From Halieaceae bacterium (GTDB taxonomy: Bacteria; Pseudomonadota; Gammaproteobacteria; Pseudomonadales; Halieaceae): a stretch of 8,167 bases of DNA. This document shows, one piece after another, positions 1-6,304 of this stretch; position 1 is the first letter of the stretch, and every line of letters begins with the position of its first letter. The position numbers were made by a program, and so were the translations under genes. The notes under the pieces were generated by a model. It saw only the letters and a list, made by a program, of their open reading frames with translations. It was not told the DNA's origin and ran no database searches. The DNA lies in the NCBI GenBank assembly GCA_011524755.1, contig WTJR01000201.1, positions 1 through 8,167 of the forward strand. Reading direction: 5' to 3'.

Positions 1-946
1 GACCCGCTTGGCAGACAACGGCGCCTGCGGCTTTGGCCGCAAATTCGCAGGCACTGAGTATAGCTGCGCCTCGCCAGAGTGCGTAGAAAAAAGCCCCAGC
101 GAACATATCGCCCGCGCCATTGGTATTCACCGCGGTTACCTTCTCCGATGCCACCTGATGCGTTCCCGTTCCATCATACAGAATGGCACCATTGGCGCCG
201 CGCGTGATCACAAAGCTTTGACAGATCGCTTTCAGCCGCTCAGCTGCCTCGTCCAAATTATCAGTCTGTGCCCACTCTAAGGCTTCGATCTCGTTACAGA
301 ACACAAAGTCCACGCCGCCCTCGAGCATGGCATTCATGTTGTCGCGGAAAAACGTGACCATGCCGGGATCAGAAAAGCTGACTGCAACTTTTGTGTTGTT
401 TGCTTCGGCGAGTTGCTTGGTTTTAAGCGCCGCTGCGTGACCGGTCGGGGAGGTGACCAAGTACCCTTCTAGGTAAACCCACGTTGATGCACTAATGGCA
501 GCTTCGTTTACCTCGGTTACCGAGAGCGTCTCGGATACACCGAGGAAGGTATTCATACTCCGCTCGGCATCGGGCGTAATCAGAACCAAACACTTTCCGG
601 TTGTACCCGCGCGACGCTCACCTTTAAAGCCGTGGTCTACACCACAGGCCTCGAGATCTGTGATGTAAATGTCACCATCCTCATCATTTGCGACCAAACA
701 GCTCATGTAGGTCGGCGCACCAAACTGCGAGGCGGCAATCACGCTATTGCCCGCACTGCCACCGCAGGCGTGATTAGCTAGTGAGAGCTTATCGGAAAGA
801 TGATCTTTAATTTCGGCCTGACGGGCTTCGTCAACCAGCGTCATCATGCCTTTTTCAATCGATAGCTGATCAAGGTCCTTATCAGATACATCGATTTCAG
901 TATCGACCAAAGCGGCGCCAATCGCGTAGACGAAGTATTCAGACAC
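1..946 (-). CDS. PfkB-family carbohydrate/nucleoside kinase, adenosine kinase-like (partial, C-terminus off the left edge)
   Basis: The minus strand is open from the start codon to the window edge, giving about 315 residues with no stop. Numbered from the GTG start, the protein shows the N-terminal 'YAIGAALVDTEIDV' strand of ribokinase-fold kinases (about 6-20), the substrate-side Gly-Gly motif 'CGGSAGNSV' (about 61-69), 'FCNEIEA' (about 216-222) and the PfkB signature 'NTNGAGDMFAGA' (about 274-285), whose last Asp is the expected catalytic base. In this family the enzyme moves the ATP gamma-phosphate to a sugar or nucleoside in the cytoplasm; the sequence type resembles bacterial adenosine kinases (adenosine to AMP, purine salvage), but substrate cannot be fixed by eye and ribokinase or inosine kinase remain possible. 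Only the last 10-20 residues should be missing. An ATG at 952-950 lies 1 base from the AAGGA ribosome site, whereas the in-frame GTG at 946-944 lies 7 bases away, so GTG is preferred; a stop closes the frame at 970-968. It is transcribed away from the NUDIX gene. Confidence 0.85.
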   Translation of the reverse strand, partial: MSEYFVYAIGAALVDTEIDVSDKDLDQLSIEKGMMTLVDEARQAEIKDHLSDKLSLANHACGGSAGNSVIAASQFGAPTYMSCLVANDEDGDIYITDLEACGVDHGFKGERRAGTTGKCLVLITPDAERSMNTFLGVSETLSVTEVNEAAISASTWVYLEGYLVTSPTGHAAALKTKQLAEANNTKVAVSFSDPGMVTFFRDNMNAMLEGGVDFVFCNEIEALEWAQTDNLDEAAERLKAICQSFVITRGANGAILYDGTGTHQVASEKVTAVNTNGAGDMFAGAFFYALWRGAAILSACEFAAKAAGAVVCQAG

Positions 947-953
947 AGTCATT

Positions 954-958
954 TCCTT
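954..958 (-). promoter_or_regulatory. Ribosome binding site deciding the kinase start
   Basis: On the minus strand the sequence reads AAGGA, followed by 1 base to an ATG (952-950) and 7 bases to an in-frame GTG (946-944). The spacing to the ATG is too short for normal initiation, so the site argues for the GTG. The protein would differ by two residues only. Confidence 0.55.
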
Positions 959-982
959 AGGGATGAATTAAGCCAAGCGGAC

Positions 983-1011
983 ATTATCGCATGCGGGGTG
1001 ATCAGGATCAT
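983..1011 (-). promoter_or_regulatory. Candidate promoter of the PfkB kinase
   Basis: On the minus strand an extended -10 of the form TGC-GATAAT (TGC at 991-989, GATAAT at 988-983) matches the sigma70 consensus in five of six bases. With a 17-base spacer the -35 is ATGATC (1011-1006), which matches TTGACA in only three of six positions; a weak -35 is usual for extended -10 promoters. Transcription would begin near 976 and leave a leader of about 30 bases. The inverted repeat at 999-1010 overlaps the -35. This is a by-eye prediction. Confidence 0.35.
999..1010. repeat. Short inverted repeat TGATC-AG-GATCA in the divergent region
   Basis: Two perfect 5-base arms are separated by 2 bases, and the element overlaps the predicted -35 of the kinase promoter. 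Such a site could be an operator for a dimeric regulator, but an element this short also occurs by chance. A second palindrome, TCAAGCTTGA, lies at 1030-1039, with its centre 30 bases away. Confidence 0.3.
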
Positions 1012-1082
1012 TACTTGTCTTAGTTGTAATCAAGCTTGAGCGATAAGTTTTCGATAGACTGGCGGCATCAGAGAGGTGACCC

Positions 1083-1694
1083 GTGTATCCAAGTTTTCAA
1101 GAAGTTATTGATCGTTTATCCGTCGTGGAGGCGCCGGGGGAGCCCTTGCCGTCCAAGCGTGCAGCGGTTGCGATTAGTTTGCGATCGGGTGTTTCGGGTC
1201 CTGAGATTCTCATGATTCAGCGTGCAGTCAGGGAGGGTGACCCCTGGTCGGGTCACATGGGATTCCCGGGAGGACGGAAGGACGCGTCCGATGTCACCGA
1301 TGTAGCCTGCGCTAAGCGGGAGACGCGGGAGGAGATAAGCTTTGACCTCGACACCCACGGTGAGCTTGTTTGTCAGTTATCTGATGTGAATACGGGCTGG
1401 CGTGCCGATCGCCCGGAGATGTTGGTGGCGCCTTTTATTTTCAAAGTGGACAGTACGCCGTCCTTCGAGCTTAACCATGAGGTCGACGATACCGTGTGGG
1501 TTCCATTGAATTTTTTACTCGACGATGCAAACCGTGGTCGCCACCAGTGGGATTGGCGCGGCGAAGTGCTTGAATCCGATGCCTTTACCTATGATGGGCG
1601 CCTGATTTGGGGTCTCTCGCTGATGATGATCGATGAGTTACTGGAGATCATTGGTGGTAGGCAGAGTGCGTCGGCTCGTGTTACTCGGGCGTAG
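1083..1694 (+). CDS. NUDIX hydrolase, CoA pyrophosphatase (NudL-like)
   Basis: This 203-residue protein carries the extended signature 'GDPWSGHMGFPGGR' (52-65) that precedes the Nudix box in the CoA-pyrophosphatase group. The box follows at 64-87, with the metal-binding 'RETREE' at 79-84. The first acidic position of the box is Asp70 instead of Glu, and the spacing from Gly64 to Arg79 is one residue longer than the textbook Nudix pattern; as I recall, E. coli NudL has the same layout. Members of this group split CoA or its derivatives into 4'-phosphopantetheine and 3',5'-ADP in a Mg/Mn-dependent cytoplasmic reaction. The length fits the family (about 190-220). The start is GTG: a stop codon sits in frame just upstream (1077-1079), the next Met is at residue 44, and GAGGTGA (1073-1079) supplies a ribosome site. 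The gene is alone on this strand here, and its last 14 bases overlap the end of the convergent secreted-protein gene. Substrate within the NUDIX family remains inferred. Confidence 0.85.
   Translation: MYPSFQEVIDRLSVVEAPGEPLPSKRAAVAISLRSGVSGPEILMIQRAVREGDPWSGHMGFPGGRKDASDVTDVACAKRETREEISFDLDTHGELVCQLSDVNTGWRADRPEMLVAPFIFKVDSTPSFELNHEVDDTVWVPLNFLLDDANRGRHQWDWRGEVLESDAFTYDGRLIWGLSLMMIDELLEIIGGRQSASARVTRA
1681..1694. other. 14-base tail-to-tail gene overlap
   Basis: The plus-strand NUDIX gene stops at 1692-1694 (TAG), while the minus-strand secreted-protein gene stops at 1683-1681 (TAA). Their coding ends therefore overlap, which leaves no non-coding space for a terminator between these convergent genes. 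Confidence 0.85.
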
Positions 1695-2355
1695 CGTCGG
1701 CTTCCGCTTCAATGGGCGGTAAGCCCCTTAAAAACCCACGTGAGTCTCGGCGAAGCGCTTCCAATTCTGGATCTTCCTTACTCGCCTCTATCAGCGATGC
1801 CAAGCTCGCTGTACCTTTGAGATAAGCAATCACGTGACCCACTAACACGGGCGCCATCTTGGGCTCATGCGAGTACCGCGGCATACCAGGGACAAGGTTG
1901 CCTGATGCCCGCAACCCCTCAACCGTCAACCAATAGCCACCGCAACTCGAAAGCTCGTAGTCGCCAACCCGTCCGTAGCTAAGGTTGGGCGTAGACGGAT
2001 TGAAACCGTCGTCGGGCAGTTCAGTTAGCTTTTTGAGCGCCAGGATCAGCCGTTGACCCTCGCTGAACTGGTCGGCGTCGGGTCGACAGTAGTTCCCGGT
2101 CTTAAGCCAGACTCTAGGGAAGGATTCCCAGTCAGGTCCCGCTAGGGTGACGTCGACCTCGATATCAATCGCGTTACCTTTTTTGTGGCTTACGCTGCCG
2201 AGTACGACGAGATCCGACCCGGGCGCCACTTCAGCAAAGCTACCTTCCCACAAACACTCACAGGCCGAGCTTGCTGGTGCGTAAAGTCCAATGATGGCAG
2301 CGAGAAGCAGCCCTACAACGTGATGACCTGCCATTGGCAGTCCAGCGTTCGCCAT
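1681..2355 (-). CDS. Secreted protein with N-terminal Cys-x-Cys, TIMP/NTR-like, coupled to hemB
   Basis: I do not recognise a named family with certainty. The 224-residue product begins with a signal peptide: a short polar N-terminus, a hydrophobic core at about 13-25 ('VVGLLLAAIIGLY') and a likely cut after Ala31 ('PASSA'). The mature protein would then start with Cys32-Glu-Cys34. It has only four cysteines (32, 34, 90, 138). The stretch 'GSDLVVLGSV' (46-55), followed by strand-like alternation to 'FSEGQRLILALKKL' (97-110), resembles the N-terminal barrel of TIMP/netrin-like proteins, in which two disulfides join the CxC pair to later cysteines. This likeness is pattern recognition, not a search result. 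A lipoprotein cut at Cys32 is possible, but -3 is Ser, not Leu. The C-terminal tail (about 190-224) is acidic and charged. The ATG shares a base with the hemB stop (TAATG, 2357-2353), so translation is probably coupled; Met8 is an alternative start. Expected location is periplasm or outside the cell. Function is unknown. Confidence 0.8.
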   Translation of the reverse strand: MANAGLPMAGHHVVGLLLAAIIGLYAPASSACECLWEGSFAEVAPGSDLVVLGSVSHKKGNAIDIEVDVTLAGPDWESFPRVWLKTGNYCRPDADQFSEGQRLILALKKLTELPDDGFNPSTPNLSYGRVGDYELSSCGGYWLTVEGLRASGNLVPGMPRYSHEPKMAPVLVGHVIAYLKGTASLASLIEASKEDPELEALRRDSRGFLRGLPPIEAEADATPE

Positions 2356-3359
2356 TACTTCGTCAGTAGCCTCGCAGCATCGATGGCGAAGTAGGTGAGA
2401 ATCCCATCGGCGCCTGCGCGTTTGAATGACAGAAGACTCTCCAATATGACGGCGTCGCGCGATAACCAGCCATTGTCGAAGGCGGCCTGATGCATCGCAT
2501 ATTCGCCCGACACTTGGTAGGCGAAGGTCGGCACTTGCAGCTCGGTCTTTACACGGCGAACAATATCGAGATAGGGCATCCCGGGCTTAATCATCACCAT
2601 ATCCGCGCCTTCGCCGAGGTCGAGCGCCACCTCGTGAATCGCCTCGTCGCTATTAGCGGGATCCATTTGATAGGTCTTTTTATCACCGCCCTTGAGATTC
2701 CCCGCAGAGCCCACGGCATCGCGGAAGGGTCCGTAGTAGACGGAGGCGTATTTGGCAGCATAAGACAGGATCAGCGTATTGACGTGGCCGTCGGCCTCCA
2801 GCGCTTCTCGTATGGCGCCAATGCGTCCGTCCATCATGTCAGAGGGCGCCACCACATCGGCACCCGCCCGCGCGTGGCTGACTGCCTGCTTGACGAGGGT
2901 GTCTTTGGTGATGTCATTCAATACGTAACCATCATCATCGATGATGCCGTCCTGTCCATGCGTCGTGTAGGGATCCAGGGCTACGTCCGTAATAACGCCT
3001 AGGTCTGGAAGCGCGGTCTTCAGCGCCTTGACGGTTCGCTGCACGAGACCATCAGGTGAGTATGCTTCGCTGGCATCGAGTGACTTCTTTGCCTCCCCAA
3101 CGACAGGGAACAAAGCAATGGCGGGTATTCCCAGTTCATGCGCCTCGGTTGCTCGCTCGATTAGCAGATCGATACTAAGGCGCTCCACGCCGGGCATCGA
3201 CGGTACGGCTTCACGCTGATTTTCACCCTCAAGGACAAACATGGGGTAGATAAAATCACTGGGGCTGAGCGCATTCTCTGCCGTCAGTGCGCGTGCAAAC
3301 TCTGATGCCCGCAAGCGTCGCATTCGGGTGTGTGGGAAAGGGCCTCTGGCTGTATTCAT
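2355..3359 (-). CDS. hemB: Delta-aminolevulinic acid dehydratase (porphobilinogen synthase), Mg-type
   Basis: HemB condenses two molecules of 5-aminolevulinate to porphobilinogen in the cytoplasm, the first common step of tetrapyrrole synthesis. The 334-residue protein matches the family throughout. The two Schiff-base lysines are visible: Lys203 in 'SYAAKYASVYYGPFRDA' and Lys258 in 'MVMIKPGMPYLDI'. The metal-site segment at 125-138 reads 'DVALDPYTTHGQDG': Ala127, Asp129 and Asp137 stand where zinc enzymes have three cysteines, so this is the magnesium-dependent class known from Pseudomonas aeruginosa rather than the zinc class. The start ATG follows GAGGGAAG at about 4-5 bases. The gene lies 85 bases downstream of hemL, whose product is the HemB substrate, and its TAA overlaps the start of the secreted-protein gene by one base. 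Transcription with hemJ and hemL is likely from orientation, but the 85-base gap could hold a promoter of its own. Confidence 0.97.
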   Translation of the reverse strand: MNTARGPFPHTRMRRLRASEFARALTAENALSPSDFIYPMFVLEGENQREAVPSMPGVERLSIDLLIERATEAHELGIPAIALFPVVGEAKKSLDASEAYSPDGLVQRTVKALKTALPDLGVITDVALDPYTTHGQDGIIDDDGYVLNDITKDTLVKQAVSHARAGADVVAPSDMMDGRIGAIREALEADGHVNTLILSYAAKYASVYYGPFRDAVGSAGNLKGGDKKTYQMDPANSDEAIHEVALDLGEGADMVMIKPGMPYLDIVRRVKTELQVPTFAYQVSGEYAMHQAAFDNGWLSRDAVILESLLSFKRAGADGILTYFAIDAARLLTK

Positions 3360-3444
3360 TCGACTTCCCTCGTGTGTCCCTGACAGTGTATTCCTGTTTT
3401 TATTAGATGCCGGCGATATCCAAATTGCTGTTGTCTACTACTTT

Positions 3445-4725
3445 CTACAGCGCTTTGAATGCACGTCGAGCCGCATCAATGGTATCGGCAATGTCGCCAT
3501 CGGTGTGTGCCGATGACATAAAGCCCGCTTCGAAAGAGGCGGGCGCTAGATAAACACCCTCGTTGAGCATCAAGTGGAAGAACTTGTTAAATCGCTCGAC
3601 GTTCGCCCCAATGACCTGCGGATACTGGGTAACTTTTTCATCTTCCGTGAAAAAGAAGCCGAACATGCTACCCATATGATTGGTGGTAAAGGGAATGCCC
3701 GCCTCGTCCGCGACCTGCTGCATCCCCTCGCACAGTTCTGTGGTGTGACGGAACAGATCATCATAGAAGTTGGGCTGCGAGATAATATCAAGGGTTGCGA
3801 GGCCAGAGGCCATAGCCACGGGATTACCGGACAGGGTGCCGGCTTGATAGACCGGTCCTAAGGGCGATATGTGTGCCATGATGTCTTTTTTGCCACCAAA
3901 AGCACCGACTGGCATGCCGCCGCCGATCACTTTGCCTAAGCAGGTGAGGTCTGGATCGATGCCGAGGTGCCCCTGTGCGCAATGTGTGCCAAACCGGAAA
4001 CCGGTCATGACTTCATCGAAAATAAGAATAGCGCCGTGCTTTGTGCAGAGTTCACGCATACCCTCGAGGTAGCCGGGCTCTGGCAAGATGCAGTTCATAT
4101 TCCCTGTGACGGGCTCGGTGATAACACAAGCGATCTCATCGCCGAGCTGATCGAACGCCTCTTTGAGTGCGTCCAGGTCGTTAAAGGGCAGTGTCACGGT
4201 GTGTTGAGCAAGCACATCAGGGACGCCTGGCGAGCTGGGTACACCGAAGGTGAGCGCACCTGACCCCGCTTTGATCAAAAGGGAGTCGGAGTGGCCGTGG
4301 TAGCACCCCTCAAACTTGATAATTTTGTCTCGCCCGGTCGCGCCCCGTGCGAGGCGGATGGCGCTCATAGTTGCTTCGGTACCCGAGCTTGTCATTCGAA
4401 CTTGCTCAAGACTGGGTACCAGGTCGCAGAGACGCTCGGCGAGTTCAATTTCGATTTCGGTCGGGCAGCCAAAGCTCAAGCCGTCCTGCGCTGTCTGAAC
4501 GACGGCATCGCGAACCTGAGGATGGTTATGGCCCATGATCATAGGACCCCACGAAAGCACATAGTCAATGTACCGGTTGCCATCGGCATCGAAGATATAG
4601 GCGCCGTCGGATCGCTCCATGAATCGTGGTGTTCCGCCAACAGCTTTGAAGGCTCGGACTGGCGAATTGACACCGCCCGGAATGCGAGTTTGTGCGCGCT
4701 CAAATAACGCTTCAGATTTGGTCAT
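3445..4725 (-). CDS. hemL: Glutamate-1-semialdehyde 2,1-aminomutase
   Basis: HemL is a PLP enzyme that turns glutamate-1-semialdehyde, made by HemA, into 5-aminolevulinate in the C5 pathway. The 426-residue length equals the usual size. Visible motifs are 'PGGVNSPVRAF' near the N-terminus (17-27), 'SSGTEATMSAIRLAR' (113-127) for phosphate and cofactor binding, 'IFDEVMTGFR' (235-244) with the aspartate that pairs with the pyridine nitrogen, and the PLP-binding Lys265 in 'CLGKVIGGGMPVGAFGG'. 'GTLSGNP' (296-302) is the cofactor-phosphate loop from the other subunit. The start ATG at 4725-4723 lies 8 bases after GGGGGAA. An earlier out-of-frame ATG at 4732-4730 opens a seven-codon reading frame (MVNDQI and stop) across the start, but is only 1 base from the same ribosome site. 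The gene follows hemJ after 52 bases and precedes hemB, its next pathway step. Confidence 0.97.
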   Translation of the reverse strand: MTKSEALFERAQTRIPGGVNSPVRAFKAVGGTPRFMERSDGAYIFDADGNRYIDYVLSWGPMIMGHNHPQVRDAVVQTAQDGLSFGCPTEIEIELAERLCDLVPSLEQVRMTSSGTEATMSAIRLARGATGRDKIIKFEGCYHGHSDSLLIKAGSGALTFGVPSSPGVPDVLAQHTVTLPFNDLDALKEAFDQLGDEIACVITEPVTGNMNCILPEPGYLEGMRELCTKHGAILIFDEVMTGFRFGTHCAQGHLGIDPDLTCLGKVIGGGMPVGAFGGKKDIMAHISPLGPVYQAGTLSGNPVAMASGLATLDIISQPNFYDDLFRHTTELCEGMQQVADEAGIPFTTNHMGSMFGFFFTEDEKVTQYPQVIGANVERFNKFFHLMLNEGVYLAPASFEAGFMSSAHTDGDIADTIDAARRAFKAL

Positions 4726-4777
4726 TGACCATGTTCCCCCGACTTATCGTCGTTTTTATAGTGTTGTTGCCGCGTTG

Positions 4778-5197
4778 CTAGGCCGGTCGTACATAGACTA
4801 ACAGTACGATCGCGAACAAAAATAACACGGGTACCTCGTTAAAAAATCGATAAAACACATGGCTTTTGCTGTCATCGCCACCGTTAATGCGAGCAACGTA
4901 GCGGCCGCATTGGACGTGGTAGGCGAGAAGGCAAACAACCCCGAGCAGCTTAAGCTGCATCCACAGGCTACTCAGGTAGTAATCCAACGCGTAACTCAGG
5001 CGCCACAGCCCCAGGATGACCGCCAGCATCATCAGTGGCGTGACAAATTTATAGAGCTTGCGCGCCATAATCGCCAGCGTCGTCCGCGTTGTGTCGTCTT
5101 CTGCCTGCGCGTAGTAAACAAATATTCTCGGCAGGTAAAAAAGACCGGCAAACCATGTCACGACAAAGATGACATGAAGACCCTGAATCCAAAGCAT
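4778..5197 (-). CDS. hemJ: Protoporphyrinogen IX oxidase, HemJ type
   Basis: HemJ is the membrane-embedded enzyme that oxidises protoporphyrinogen IX to protoporphyrin IX in many Gram-negative bacteria lacking HemG and HemY. The 139-residue protein has four hydrophobic segments, roughly 4-23, 52-70, 79-95 and 121-137, so it should span the inner membrane four times. Family hallmarks are present: 'LHVIFVVTWFAGLFYLPRIFVYY' split around His8 and Arg24, 'WMQLKLLGVVCLLAYH' with Lys83 and His94, and 'FYRFFNEVPVLFLFAIV' near the C-terminus. His8 corresponds to the conserved N-terminal histidine reported to matter for haem binding and activity. GGAG lies 6 bases before the ATG. The gene heads a haem run with hemL and hemB and is divergent from argC across 72 bases. 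Older annotations call the family UPF0093 or CopD-like; the haem neighbours support HemJ. Confidence 0.93.
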   Translation of the reverse strand: MLWIQGLHVIFVVTWFAGLFYLPRIFVYYAQAEDDTTRTTLAIMARKLYKFVTPLMMLAVILGLWRLSYALDYYLSSLWMQLKLLGVVCLLAYHVQCGRYVARINGGDDSKSHVFYRFFNEVPVLFLFAIVLLVYVRPA

Positions 5198-5269
5198 TCA
5201 CTACTCCATGCTGGTTTCAAACTGAACAGCAAGTAAACTAGCCGCACAATATCAGATCTTAGGCCTGAA
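5198..5269. promoter_or_regulatory. Divergent intergenic region between hemJ and argC
   Basis: These 72 bases must hold the start signals of both the haem run and the argC run if each is transcribed from here. On the plus strand a weak pair CTGAAC (5222-5227) and CACAAT (5245-5250), 17 bases apart, could be a sigma70 promoter giving a leader of about a dozen bases before argC. I could not pick a convincing promoter for hemJ. A 6-base palindrome AGATCT lies at about 5254-5259, too short to call an operator. Confidence 0.3.
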
Positions 5270-6298
5270 ATGATTAAAGTTGGGATTGTTGGCGCTACCG
5301 GTTACGCCGGCGTGGAACTCATTCGTTTGCTCTTGGGGCATCCTCATGTCGCTATACAGCGCCTGACGTCGCGGGCCGAGGCGGGTGTGCGTGTTGACCG
5401 CTTATTTCCCAGCCTTCGAGGTCATATCGACTTGGCATTCGAGGATCCCGGCGCGGTAGATTTTGCAGACTGCGATCTCGTATTTTTCGCAACGCCGCAT
5501 GCGGTTTCGATGAACACAGTACCTGCACTGTTGGATCGAGGTATTAAAATTATCGATCTGTCTGCAGATTTTCGCTTGAGCGATATCGGTGTTTGGGAGC
5601 ATTGGTACGGTACAACGCATGCGGCACCAGATCTTATTTCGACTGCTGTCTATGGGCTGCCTGAGGTGAACCGTGCGGCCTTGCGCGAGGCGAGTTTGGT
5701 CGCTTGCCCCGGCTGTTATCCAACGGCTGTCCAGTTGGGCTTTCTGCCGCTCTTAGAAGCGGGTGTTATCGATCCCGGTCGGTTAATTGCCTCCTGCGCG
5801 TCCGGCACGAGCGGTGCTGGCCGTGGCGCTAAAGTGAATCTTTTGCTCGCAGAGTCGACCGAGACAATGAAGTCTTACGGTGTGCAGGGCCACCGGCATT
5901 TACCCGAGATGGAACAGGGACTGTCTCGAGCGGCAGGCGGCGACGTGTCTTTGACCTTCGTGCCTCATCTGGCGCCCATGACGCGGGGTATTCATGCGAC
6001 CTTGTTTGCTACCTTGAACGAGCCCTCGACCAATGTCCGAGATCTTTTCGAGTCGCGGTTCGCCGATGAGCCTTTTGTTCGACTCACCGGCGGTGATTAC
6101 GAGCCCGAAACACGGCATGTGAGAGGGACCAACGTGTGTGAAATTGACGTTACGCAACCCCCGGGAGACACCGTTGTGATCACGGTTGCCATCGATAACC
6201 TCATTAAAGGTGCATCGGGTCAGGCAGTGCAGGCTATGAATCTCATGCAGGGTTGGGATGAGACAACAGGTCTGATGGCACCGGCGGTTAATCCTTAA
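5270..6298 (+). CDS. argC: N-acetyl-gamma-glutamyl-phosphate reductase
   Basis: ArgC carries out the third step of arginine synthesis: NADPH-dependent reduction of N-acetyl-gamma-glutamyl phosphate to N-acetylglutamate semialdehyde, in the cytoplasm. The 342-residue protein opens with the nucleotide-binding loop 'VGIVGATGYAGVELIRLL' (4-21). The active-site Cys149 sits in 'ACPGCYPTAVQLG' (145-157). 'SGTSGAGRGAK' (178-188), 'GHRHLPEMEQ' (207-216) with the catalytic-region histidine, and 'FVPHLAPMTRGI' (230-241) are all typical of the short, roughly 340-residue bacterial form. No motif is missing. The ribosome site is weak (AGG, 6 bases before the ATG). It leads a tight plus-strand run, with the next gene only 6 bases downstream, and is divergent from hemJ. 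In gammaproteobacteria argC often stands in this setting, apart from other arg genes. No ArgR box was evident in the 72-base upstream region. Confidence 0.97.
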   Translation: MIKVGIVGATGYAGVELIRLLLGHPHVAIQRLTSRAEAGVRVDRLFPSLRGHIDLAFEDPGAVDFADCDLVFFATPHAVSMNTVPALLDRGIKIIDLSADFRLSDIGVWEHWYGTTHAAPDLISTAVYGLPEVNRAALREASLVACPGCYPTAVQLGFLPLLEAGVIDPGRLIASCASGTSGAGRGAKVNLLLAESTETMKSYGVQGHRHLPEMEQGLSRAAGGDVSLTFVPHLAPMTRGIHATLFATLNEPSTNVRDLFESRFADEPFVRLTGGDYEPETRHVRGTNVCEIDVTQPPGDTVVITVAIDNLIKGASGQAVQAMNLMQGWDETTGLMAPAVNP

Positions 6299-6304
6299 CA
6301 GACA

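Noticed and set aside
8..280. 90-residue plus-strand open frame at the left edge
   Set aside because: It is antisense to the PfkB kinase, including its GAGD signature region, and has no coding features of its own.
1015..1057. Sigma70 promoter for the NUDIX gene
   Set aside because: Candidate -35 boxes (TTGTCT at 1015, TTGTAA at 1024) do not pair with any -10-like hexamer at a spacing of 16-18 bases.
2258..2264. Lipoprotein signal (lipobox) at Cys32 of the secreted protein
   Set aside because: The residues before Cys are Ser-Ser-Ala with no Leu at -3; an ordinary signal peptidase I cut after Ala31 fits better, though a lipoprotein is not fully excluded.
2490..3002. 170-residue plus-strand open frame antisense to hemB
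   Set aside because: It lies wholly inside a strongly supported hemB, its His/Arg/Val-rich translation looks like a shadow of the hemB codons, and no ribosome site or domain is apparent.
4291..4707. 138-residue plus-strand open frame antisense to hemL
   Set aside because: It is fully inside hemL, whose motifs and length are intact, so this is a shadow frame.
4740..4757. CGAC-TTATC-GTCG followed by TTTTT, resembling a plus-strand terminator
   Set aside because: The stem is only four base pairs and there is no plus-strand gene upstream to terminate; it lies in the leader of hemL on the other strand.
4859..5236. 125-residue plus-strand open frame antisense to hemJ
   Set aside because: It covers hemJ, a well-matched family member, and its Gln/His-rich translation has no recognisable features.
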